From positions 1-15,918 of the forward strand of contig CAMTBF010000022.1 in NCBI GenBank assembly GCA_947068385.1: a stretch of 15,918 bases of DNA, written 5' to 3'. Position numbers and translations under genes: made by a program. The DNA is from an uncultured Lachnospiraceae bacterium (GTDB lineage: Bacteria; Bacillota; Clostridia; Lachnospirales; Lachnospiraceae). Below the pieces are notes generated by a model. The model ran no database searches and was not told where the DNA came from. It was given only the letters and a program-made list of their open reading frames with translations. Positions 1 through 5,991 of this stretch are shown in pieces (position 1 is the first letter of the stretch; the number at the start of each line of letters is the position of its first letter).

Positions 1-16
1 GACGCTCTTCCGATCT
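1..16. other. Residual Illumina adapter sequence
   Basis: The first 16 bases (GACGCTCTTCCGATCT) are identical to the 3' end of the Illumina TruSeq universal/read-1 adapter. The biological sequence begins at about base 17. The reading frame of the minus-strand gene runs into these bases and would acquire non-native residues there. This marks the left edge as a contig end with untrimmed adapter, and these bases should be excluded from any annotation. Confidence 0.93.
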
Positions 17-254
17 CCCTGGCGATATCCAGCCCTTCAAAGAGGCGGCCATCACAGCCGTACTCGAAGAAGCATTTGAGCATGCTCATGTTCAGGGACT
101 TCCCGAACCTGCGGGGCCGTGTGAACAGATTGACCTTGCTCCAATTGTGCAGTAGCTCTGTTATCAGGCTGGTCTTATCGATATAGTAGAAACCTTCTGT
201 GCGGAGTTCTTTGAAATTGTCGATGCCCACAGGCAGCTTTACAGTGTCGTCCAT
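17..254 (-). CDS. AAA-ATPase-like / PD-(D/E)XK nuclease family protein, N-terminal fragment
   Basis: About 79 residues are present, from ATG at 254 (minus strand) to the adapter junction. The fragment starts MDDTVKLPVGIDNF and has the family features in order: LPVGIDNFKELR, then YYIDKT, then a Walker-A-like TRPRRFGKSLNMSML. This pattern is typical of the AAA-ATPase-like family (PF09820), usually about 500-580 aa with a C-terminal PD-(D/E)XK nuclease domain (DUF1703). These proteins are numerous in Clostridia and Bacteroidetes; their role is not well established, and a link to mobile elements or nucleic-acid processing is only suspected. The start has a purine-rich AAGGGGG stretch about 10 bases upstream. 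The rest of the gene lies beyond the contig end, so the nuclease domain cannot be checked. It is divergent from the isomerase gene. Base composition is less GC-rich than the genes to its right. Confidence 0.85.
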
Positions 255-291
255 GCTTTGGAAGCCCCCTTTCTGAAAGCTTTCTATCATT

Positions 292-320
292 AGTTTAACA
301 CAGATTTACAGCCCCAACAA
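292..320 (-). promoter_or_regulatory. Candidate promoter of the AAA-ATPase-like gene
   Basis: On the minus strand TTGTTG (315-320) is followed after 17 bases by TAAACT (292-297), which is preceded by an extended -10 TG. It lies about 40 bases upstream of the ATG at 254. The -35 is only a partial match, so this is a moderate candidate. Confidence 0.4.
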
Positions 321-367
321 CTCCATATCCGAAATTTATGACACCTTCAAAAAGCATCAAATAAGGA

Positions 368-396
368 TGGAACAGACAGAAAATATGTGCTATACT
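368..396 (+). promoter_or_regulatory. Candidate sigma-A promoter for the sORF / isomerase / PHP operon
   Basis: An extended -10, TGCTATACT (388-396), is clear. A weak -35, TGGAAC (368-373), lies 17 bases before the TATACT hexamer. The predicted transcript would start near 403, about 24 bases before the small ORF at 427 and its AGAGGAG ribosome binding site. Confidence 0.5.
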
Positions 397-426
397 GTTT
401 TCACATAAAAAAGAGGAGAAGCCACA

Positions 427-573
427 ATGCCCGACAGAAGACAGCAGATGATAAACGTCGGCCGGATGAATTGGGCGAAGCGCAATCGGACGAGAAATGC
501 GGAAAAAGAGAGAGGTAGTTCAGGTCAGAAAACGGATAAAAACGGAGGAATAAGCTATGCAATTAGGGATTAG
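427..573 (+). CDS. Possible 48-aa basic leader peptide overlapping the isomerase start
   Basis: ATG at 427 is preceded by GAGGAG (413-418) at 8-base spacing, directly behind the candidate extended -10 promoter. The frame stays open for 48 codons, rich in Arg, Lys, Asn and Gln (it begins MPDRRQQMINVGRMNW). It ends with TAG at 571-573, so it overlaps the first 17 bases of the isomerase gene in another frame. The isomerase ribosome binding site (GGAGGA, 544-549) lies inside it. I recognise no family. It could be a leader peptide that couples translation to the isomerase, a small protein, or a chance open frame. The well-placed ribosome binding site is the main argument that it is translated; conservation is unknown. 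Confidence 0.35.
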   Translation: MPDRRQQMINVGRMNWAKRNRTRNAEKERGSSGQKTDKNGGISYAIRD

Positions 574-1393
574 ATTACATGACACGGCAAAGCTCCCTTT
601 CGAGGAGCGAATCGCGGATGTGCACAGAATGGGCTTCGCCTGCGGCCAGCTGGCTTTGTCCAAGCTGATTGACGAGTTCCCTACCACGGACGAGGCATTG
701 ACGCCGGGGCTTGCCATGTACATAAAGAACGTGTTCGCACGGAACCAGGTGGATATCGCTGTGCTTGGCTGCTACCTGAATCTGGCTAATCCGGATAAAG
801 GCCAGCTGGCGGAGACGATCCGTCATTACCTGGCCCACATCCGCTTTGCGTCATGGCTGGGCTGCGGCATGGTGGGCACGGAAACAGGGGCGCCGAATGA
901 GTCCTATAGCTATACGCCCCAGTGCCATACAGAGGCCGCATTGCTTACTTTCATGGAAAACCTGAGGCCGGTTGTCGCCTATGCGGAAAAAATGGGCGTA
1001 GTGATAGGCATCGAACCGGTCTACCGTCATATCGTAAGCACGCCGAAGCGAGCGAGGCGGGTGCTGGATGAGATAGCATCCCCTAACCTGCAGATCATAT
1101 TCGACCCGGTGAACCTATTGGATGCGGAAAATTACAGAGAAAAGGATTCAGTCATAGAGGAAGCCATCGAACTGCTGGGGCCTGATGTGGCGGCAATCCA
1201 TCTGAAGGACTGCGTGATGCGGGACGGAGAATTGCTCTCCACAGGATGCGGGCAGGGAGAGATGGACTACAAACCAATCTTAAAATTTATGAAGGAGCAC
1301 AAGCCTTTCATCCATGCTCTGCTGGAAGAGACCAGGCCGGAGAACAGCCAGAGGGCAAGGCATTACATGGCAAGGATGTACGGGGAGGTGTAA
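557..1393 (+). CDS. Sugar phosphate isomerase/epimerase-like TIM-barrel protein
   Basis: A 278-aa protein of the xylose isomerase-like TIM barrel family (PF01261 type). Enzymes of this fold use a divalent metal to isomerise, epimerise or dehydrate sugars and related polyols; the substrate here is unknown. Visible features are the beta-strand/metal-ligand pattern: E153 in IGIEPV, D183 in IFDPVN, H215 in AIHLKD, and E257/E258 in LLEET near the C-terminus, the usual Glu-Asp-His-Glu set. There is no signal peptide, so it should be cytoplasmic. The length is normal for the family. The start is fixed by GGAGGA at 544-549. Its stop (TAA, 1391-1393) overlaps the start of the PHP gene by one base, so the two are probably translationally coupled and may act on the same compound. 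An inositol or uronate catabolic step is possible but not shown. Confidence 0.85.
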   Translation: MQLGIRLHDTAKLPFEERIADVHRMGFACGQLALSKLIDEFPTTDEALTPGLAMYIKNVFARNQVDIAVLGCYLNLANPDKGQLAETIRHYLAHIRFASWLGCGMVGTETGAPNESYSYTPQCHTEAALLTFMENLRPVVAYAEKMGVVIGIEPVYRHIVSTPKRARRVLDEIASPNLQIIFDPVNLLDAENYREKDSVIEEAIELLGPDVAAIHLKDCVMRDGELLSTGCGQGEMDYKPILKFMKEHKPFIHALLEETRPENSQRARHYMARMYGEV

Positions 1394-2316
1394 TGGAAGG
1401 CACATCTCCCATTAAAGAGAAAGGCGCGGACAAAACCATGATAAAAGACATGTTCGGAACAGACAGGCTGAAGATCAACCTCCACCTCCACACCACGCAG
1501 TCCGACGGCCATAAGACGCCGGAGGAGGCCGCGGCCATATACCGGGAGGCGGGCTATGACGTCATCGCCATTACGGATCACTGGAAATACCGGGAAAGCG
1601 GAGCAATCGGCGGCCTGCGCATCCTCTCCGGGGCGGAGTACAATATCGGCGGCGCCAACGGCGCGGAGGGAGTGTACCATATCCTGGCGCTGGGCTGCGG
1701 CCGGGAGCCGCGCATCCACAGAGAGGCCGGCCCCCAGGCCATAATCGATGAGATCAATGGCTGCGGCGGCATAGCGGTGCTGGCCCACCCGGCATGGTCG
1801 CTGAACACGGTGGAGCAGACGAAGGGGCTGGAGGGAGTCGGGGCCACGGAAATCTACAACACGGTATCGGACGCGGGGGAGTCCTCCCGGCCTTATTCCG
1901 GGGATTTCGTGGACGCATCGGCCTGCCGGGGGCGGCTGTACCCCCTGCTCGCCGATGACGACACCCACTATTACAACGGGGAGGACGAGACGGCCTCCTA
2001 TATCATGCTGGCATGCAGCCCGGAGGCCTCGGATGCCGAGCTGCTGGAGGCGATTCGGAGGAAGGCGTTCTACGCCACCCAGGGCCCGGAAATCCATCTC
2101 CGCCGGGAGGGCAGCCGCGTCACCGTGAACTGTACCCCGGCCGTGCGCATCTCCTTTTTCTCCAATGCGGTCTGGGCCAGGGGCAGATGCGTCCGCGGCA
2201 GCGGTCTCACGGAGGCCTCCTGCGAAATCCAGCCCTTCGAGACCTTCATCCGGGCGGAGGTGACGGACGCGGACGGCAGGAGGGCCTGGAGCAATACCAT
2301 AGAGCTACGGCAGTAG
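1393..2316 (+). CDS. PHP-domain metal-dependent phosphoesterase family protein
   Basis: A 307-aa protein with the polymerase and histidinol phosphatase (PHP) metal-binding motifs in order: H31-x-H33 in NLHLHT followed by SDG (D38), D62-H63 in IAITDH, E82 in SGAEYN, H96 in YHILAL, H132 in VLAHPAW and D190/H192 in LADDDTH. These would hold a two- or three-metal cluster that hydrolyses a phosphoester. After about residue 215 the chain has a beta-rich region also seen in PHP proteins of the CehA/McbA-like group. No signal peptide is seen. I chose ATG 1393 because GGAGG (1384-1388) precedes it and it overlaps the isomerase stop as TAATG. ATG 1438 is a possible alternative with a poorer ribosome binding site. 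Substrate unknown; the pairing with a sugar isomerase-like gene suggests a phosphorylated sugar or a cyclic phosphoester. Confidence 0.85.
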   Translation: MEGTSPIKEKGADKTMIKDMFGTDRLKINLHLHTTQSDGHKTPEEAAAIYREAGYDVIAITDHWKYRESGAIGGLRILSGAEYNIGGANGAEGVYHILALGCGREPRIHREAGPQAIIDEINGCGGIAVLAHPAWSLNTVEQTKGLEGVGATEIYNTVSDAGESSRPYSGDFVDASACRGRLYPLLADDDTHYYNGEDETASYIMLACSPEASDAELLEAIRRKAFYATQGPEIHLRREGSRVTVNCTPAVRISFFSNAVWARGRCVRGSGLTEASCEIQPFETFIRAEVTDADGRRAWSNTIELRQ

Positions 2317-2350
2317 ACGAAATAGGATACATTTCTTTCCCAAATTTTTC

Positions 2351-2368
2351 AAAAAGGCTTGACTTTTT
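2351..2368 (+). terminator. Weak A/U hairpin, possible terminator of the PHP operon
   Basis: AAAAAG (2351-2356) and CTTTTT (2363-2368) form a perfect 6-bp stem with a 6-base loop about 35 bases after the PHP stop. Its stem is nearly all A-U, so it is a poor terminator on its own. The loop and 3' arm contain the -35 hexamer of the next promoter. Confidence 0.25.
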
Positions 2369-2385
2369 CCTCGGGGGGGTAAAAT
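2359..2385 (+). promoter_or_regulatory. Candidate promoter of the VPKTG surface protein gene
   Basis: TTGACT (2359-2364) and TAAAAT (2380-2385) are separated by 15 bases, a slightly short spacer containing a run of seven G. The predicted start near 2392 leaves a leader of about 54 bases and a good ribosome binding site (AGGAGGGAAAG) just before ATG 2446. Confidence 0.5.
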
Positions 2386-2445
2386 AGATATTCAGTAAGG
2401 CATATTTCCTATGTCTAATTTTACTTATTCCAGGAGGGAAAGAAA

Positions 2446-3267
2446 ATGAAAAAACGTGTTCTTCTTGCCTTGACGATGGCAATGGCAACGGCTGCGATGT
2501 TCATTTCTCCGGCCTTGTCCGACATGGCAGGTCTGCCTTCGATGGTTGTGTCCGCCACCGGCAACAACACGACGCCATCGACTCCGGCACCGCCGACTAC
2601 GACACCGCCGTCCCAGAACCAGCCCACAGCCAGCGGCAACAATACCCAGAGGCCTGCAGGCGGGAGCGGGGCTGTGACTGTACCGGCACCTGTAGGAAGT
2701 ACGATAACCGTGAACAACCAGTCCGGATTTGGCGTAGCGATCACCACCCCGGGAGTGAGCGGGCTGGCCGGATTGGCAGCCGGAGAGACCCTGGTGCCCA
2801 CAGTTTCCCCTTGGGGCTTGTCCCAGGCAGCCGTGAACAGAGCCATGTCCCTGGGCGGGCAGGCTGCTTACTCGATTGACATTTCCATGGTTGCATGGAA
2901 GGGAAATGACAGCAGGAACGTGGCGCAGCTCAGCGCTCCGATCAGCATCGTGCTGCAGAGGCCCGAGGCCCAGGATGGAAATACCTATGACTTCATGGTC
3001 ATCCGCGAGCACAATGGCGTGTTGACGAACCTGGCGGATCTGGACAGCAATCCTGACACCATCACGATCAGCACTGACCAGTTCTCTGTCTATACCGTCA
3101 TCTATGCGCCCAAGGGAGTGTTCCCTACGGCAGCAGGATCCACGGCGAAGGATTCCGTCCCCAAGACCGGTGACCAGCTTCCTGTGGCAGTGCCCGTGAC
3201 AGTGACCGTATGCCTTGCGGCTCTGGCTATGACAGCAGTTGCCCTGAACAAGAAGAAGAGAGCATAA
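2446..3267 (+). CDS. Secreted, sortase-anchored (VPKTG) surface protein
   Basis: A 273-aa protein with all parts of a Gram-positive wall-anchored precursor. Residues 1-25 are a signal peptide (MKKR, then a hydrophobic Ala/Met/Leu core). Residues about 38-75 are a low-complexity Thr/Pro/Asn/Gln-rich linker. The middle is a beta-rich domain (about 80-225) with no recognised enzyme motif. VPKTG at 238-242 is followed by a hydrophobic helix and a KKKR tail, the cell-wall sorting signal. Sortase should cleave between Thr and Gly and link the protein to peptidoglycan or another acceptor. VPKTG resembles the (S/P/N)PxTG motifs used by clostridial class B sortases, and such a sortase is encoded at 4946-5809. 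The gene has its own promoter and a strong terminator, so it can be expressed separately from the ligase/sortase pair. The Thr/Pro region may be O-glycosylated, but this is inference. Confidence 0.85.
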   Translation: MKKRVLLALTMAMATAAMFISPALSDMAGLPSMVVSATGNNTTPSTPAPPTTTPPSQNQPTASGNNTQRPAGGSGAVTVPAPVGSTITVNNQSGFGVAITTPGVSGLAGLAAGETLVPTVSPWGLSQAAVNRAMSLGGQAAYSIDISMVAWKGNDSRNVAQLSAPISIVLQRPEAQDGNTYDFMVIREHNGVLTNLADLDSNPDTITISTDQFSVYTVIYAPKGVFPTAAGSTAKDSVPKTGDQLPVAVPVTVTVCLAALAMTAVALNKKKRA

Positions 3268-3289
3268 TCTTTAGGCAGGCAAAGCTATG

Positions 3290-3326
3290 AAAGGAGGAGG
3301 AAAGTCATCTTTCCCCCTCCTTTTTT
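3290..3326 (+). terminator. Rho-independent terminator after the surface protein gene
   Basis: A 15-bp stem with one A-C mismatch: left arm 3290-3304 (AAAGGAGGAGGAAAG), loop TCAT, right arm 3309-3323, running into a T tract up to 3326. It sits 23 bases after the TAA stop at 3267 and 29 bases before the next start codon. Confidence 0.85.
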
Positions 3327-3354
3327 CGGTAGAAAGGCCCGGAGGATGGGATAA

Positions 3355-4953
3355 ATGGAGATGAAATACGCAGGTTTTCAGAAGACGGTCGCGTCTGCAT
3401 ATCTGCTGTTGATCTTAGCGGCGCTGCCGCTTTATATGCGGGACGGCTTCTATATGCTGGCCGACGCGAAATATCTGTTTTTCCGGAGCGTGTCGGTGAT
3501 CTTCCTGCTGCTGTGGCTGTCCGGCGCCGCTGTGTCCGGCATCTACAGGTGGCGGCACAGAGGGCATCCCCCGGGGGAGGACGGGAGGGAGAGGAGCGGG
3601 ACATGGGGCAGGCTTTCCGGCACGGACTGCTTTGCAATCTGCTTCGCGCTGTTCTCCGTGCTGTCCTATCTGTTCAGCGCCTATAAGGACACGGCGCTTA
3701 CAGGCTTCTCCGGCTGGTATATGGGGCTGCTGACGCAGCTTTTCCTGGTGGGGGGATATTTCCTGGTGAGCCGGTGGCATGAGAGGGAGAAGATGGTCTC
3801 CGGCATTGTCTGGATCTCCGTCACCGCGGTGTGCCTGCTGGGGCTCCTGAACCGCATGGGATACGATCCCCTGGGCACCTATGAGGGGATGGACTGGTGG
3901 GAGTGGAACCGGAGGAACCTCCTTTCCACCGTTGGGAACATCAACTGGTACTGCGGCTACCTGGTGGTGGCGGTCCCTCTCCTGCTGTACTGCTTCTGGG
4001 CGGGGGAAGGGTGGAAGCGGATTCCCGCAGGGGCCGCGGCCTTTGTGGGGACGGCGGCCATTGTCCTGCAGGGGAGCGCCAGCGGGGTCGTGGCCCTGGG
4101 GGCCATGTATGCGGTCCTCCTGTTCGCCTCCCTGAAGGAGATGCGGTCGCTTCTGCGCTTTCTGGAGGTTGTGCTGCTCTTGCCGCTGTTCAGTTTTTTG
4201 GCATGGCTGACCCGGATGGACTTGATCCTGCCCTATGACATGGAGGAGATAGTGGAGAGTATCTTCACGCCCTGGTGGGGGATTTTGCTGTGGCTGCTGG
4301 CGGTGGGCGCCGTGGCACTGAGGCTGATTGAGGGCAGGACGGGCAGGAATTATCTGGAAGACGGCAGGATGCTTAAGGCCGTGTCGGTGCTAGCGGCAGC
4401 GCTTGGGATCGGGGCCGTGCTGGTGTTCGCGGGATGCCAGATATCGGATGAGGTCTGGAGATTCTTCGGAGGATTCTCCTTCCTGCGGTTCGACAGCGGC
4501 TGGGGAAGCGGGCGGGGCGCGGTCTGGACGGCTGCATGGAAGGGGTTTTGGCGCAGCGGCTTCACGGGCTGCCTCTATGGGGTGGGGCCGGACTGCTTCG
4601 CCAGGTATTTCTATGAACAGGAATCCTTTGCCCTGCAGGCGCCGATTTCGTGGGAGGAGGGAGCCATATACGCCAACGCCCACAACGAATGGCTGAACAT
4701 GCTGGTGAACCAGGGCATCCTGGGGGCCGCGGCCTATCTGGGCTTCTTCCTTTCGGCATTTGCCAGGTTCTGGAAGCGGCGCGAGGGGAACCCGCGGATG
4801 ACGGCAGGCATGATGGCAGTGGCGGCTTACGGGGCCAACCAGTTCTTCAGCTTCGGGCAGGTGGTGGCCACGCCGTTTGTTTTCCTGGTGATCGCGGTAT
4901 GCGAGAGGGAGTGCCGGAGGACGGACAGGGAGAAGGAGAGATTACATGGATAA
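3355..4953 (+). CDS. O-antigen ligase/polymerase-like multipass membrane protein
   Basis: A 532-aa integral membrane protein with about a dozen hydrophobic segments. The large soluble stretch before the last pair of helices holds ANAHNEWLNMLVNQGILG (His443), which matches the conserved HNEYLxxLVExGIxG signature of the O-antigen ligase/Wzy family (Wzy_C, PF04932). Members polymerise glycan repeats or move lipid-linked glycans to an acceptor on the outer face of the membrane. In Gram-positive bacteria, relatives can also attach glycans to proteins or wall polymers. ATG 3355 has GGAGG 9 bases upstream; ATG 3361 is a less likely alternative. The end overlaps the sortase start by 8 bases, so the two are co-translated. 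This is an unusual partner for a sortase and suggests a glycosylation step on the sorted protein or its acceptor; that is inference. Confidence 0.8.
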   Translation: MEMKYAGFQKTVASAYLLLILAALPLYMRDGFYMLADAKYLFFRSVSVIFLLLWLSGAAVSGIYRWRHRGHPPGEDGRERSGTWGRLSGTDCFAICFALFSVLSYLFSAYKDTALTGFSGWYMGLLTQLFLVGGYFLVSRWHEREKMVSGIVWISVTAVCLLGLLNRMGYDPLGTYEGMDWWEWNRRNLLSTVGNINWYCGYLVVAVPLLLYCFWAGEGWKRIPAGAAAFVGTAAIVLQGSASGVVALGAMYAVLLFASLKEMRSLLRFLEVVLLLPLFSFLAWLTRMDLILPYDMEEIVESIFTPWWGILLWLLAVGAVALRLIEGRTGRNYLEDGRMLKAVSVLAAALGIGAVLVFAGCQISDEVWRFFGGFSFLRFDSGWGSGRGAVWTAAWKGFWRSGFTGCLYGVGPDCFARYFYEQESFALQAPISWEEGAIYANAHNEWLNMLVNQGILGAAAYLGFFLSAFARFWKRREGNPRMTAGMMAVAAYGANQFFSFGQVVATPFVFLVIAVCERECRRTDREKERLHG

Positions 4954-5809
4954 GAACAGAGAAAACACGCCCGTGGACAGATGGAAGGTCATCGCGGGCA
5001 TCTGCATCGCGGTGGCAGTGGCAGCCGCGGCGGCGCTGGTGTGGCTGCTGCGGGACTTCTATAGCGAAGAGATGGAATCGGAGACGAAGATGGAGGAGCT
5101 GCGGGGGGTATCGCTGGAGGCGGAGGAGCCGGAGGAGACTGAGGAGGAGCCGGAGGCCCGGCCTACCGAGGCCCCGGCAGCCACGGGCAAGCCCCTGGAG
5201 AAGAACCCCTACGGGGACCTCTTCGCCCGGAACGGGGACATGGCATTGTGGCTGACAGTGGACGGGACGGCCATCGACTATCCCGCCATGCAGACCCCGG
5301 AGGACGAGAACTATTATCTGGAGCGGGACTTCGACGGGAACGAGGACAAGGCAGGGTGCCTGATCCTGGACACGGACAGCCCGCTGTACGGGGAGAACCT
5401 TACCACCAACCTCATCATCCATGGACATAATATGAAAGCAGGCACTATGTTCGGCGGCCTGATGCAGTATGAGGACGAGGCGTATGGCGCGGAGCATAAG
5501 CGCATGGAGGTCTATACGAAGACGGAAAAGAGGGAATACGAAGTCGTAGCCGTCTTCTATAGCCAGGTGTATTATCCCACGGACATGGTGTTCAAGTATT
5601 ACAACTTTTTCCATGCGGACACGGAGATGGAATTCAACTATTTCTACGACGGCATCCGGGAGCTGTCCCTGTACGACACAGGGGTGACGGCCCAGCTGGG
5701 GGATCATTTCCTGACGCTGTCCACCTGCTCCTACCAGGTGGAGGACGGGCGCTTTGTGGTGGTGGCGAAAGAGGTGGGCAGGGAGGAGAAGTACGAATCC
5801 CCGGATTGA
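4946..5809 (+). CDS. Class B sortase
   Basis: A 287-aa membrane-anchored transpeptidase. A short basic N-terminus precedes a membrane helix at about 14-37, then a Glu/Pro-rich stalk (about 46-80) and the catalytic barrel. The active-site set is visible: His161 in IIHGHN, Cys261 in LTLSTC and Arg269 in EDGRF. The internal order (DGTAIDYP, ENYYLERDF, GCLILD, HGHNMKAGTMFGGL) is that of class B enzymes. Sortases cut a sorting signal at Thr-Gly and join the protein to an amine, usually a cross-bridge in peptidoglycan. The likely client is the VPKTG protein encoded two genes upstream. The gene begins inside the last codons of the ligase-like gene. The acidic stalk is longer than in Staphylococcus aureus SrtB. 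Confidence 0.92.
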   Translation: MDKNRENTPVDRWKVIAGICIAVAVAAAAALVWLLRDFYSEEMESETKMEELRGVSLEAEEPEETEEEPEARPTEAPAATGKPLEKNPYGDLFARNGDMALWLTVDGTAIDYPAMQTPEDENYYLERDFDGNEDKAGCLILDTDSPLYGENLTTNLIIHGHNMKAGTMFGGLMQYEDEAYGAEHKRMEVYTKTEKREYEVVAVFYSQVYYPTDMVFKYYNFFHADTEMEFNYFYDGIRELSLYDTGVTAQLGDHFLTLSTCSYQVEDGRFVVVAKEVGREEKYESPD

Positions 5810-5927
5810 GGGGAGTTAGGCGGTTCCGGCGGCGGGCATGGCAAAAACAGCTTGCTTTTTCCGGGGATGCGTATTATGATTTTGCTGTAGTTGACAGTCA
5901 CGGATTCTTAAGCCACAGCCCGGGAAA

Positions 5928-5948
5928 CTCCTGTCCACAGGGCAGGAG
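5928..5948 (+). other. Compact 9-bp hairpin upstream of the HerA-like gene
   Basis: CTCCTGTCC (5928-5936), loop ACA, and GGGCAGGAG (5940-5948) form a 9-bp stem with a single G-U pair. It lies 43 bases before the start codon and is not followed by a T tract, so it is not a standard terminator. It may be a leader structure or mRNA stabiliser. The rest of 5810-5991 contains no clear promoter; a TTGACA at 5891-5896 has no good -10 partner. Confidence 0.35.
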
Positions 5949-5991
5949 AGGGAAATGCCCATGACCCTGGCAGCGGCGGAAATGAGGGGAA

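Noticed and set aside
1363..2097. Long open frame on the minus strand (244 codons) opposite the PHP gene
   Set aside because: It is antisense to a protein with clear PHP motifs. It has no recognisable domains and is typical of shadow frames in GC-rich DNA.
2321..2334. AATAGGATACA occurs here and again at 13311-13321
   Set aside because: An 11-base match in a 16-kb window is expected by chance many times; no shared spacing or structure was found.
2446..3267. Possible CRISPR or tandem repeats in the Thr/Pro-rich coding region
   Set aside because: The DNA shows biased codons for Thr, Pro and Asn but no regular repeat unit or spacers.
5840..5862. AAAAACAGCTTGCTTTTT as a terminator after the sortase gene
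   Set aside because: The stem needs a bulged base and leaves a 2-base loop, and its pairs are mostly A-T; too weak to call.
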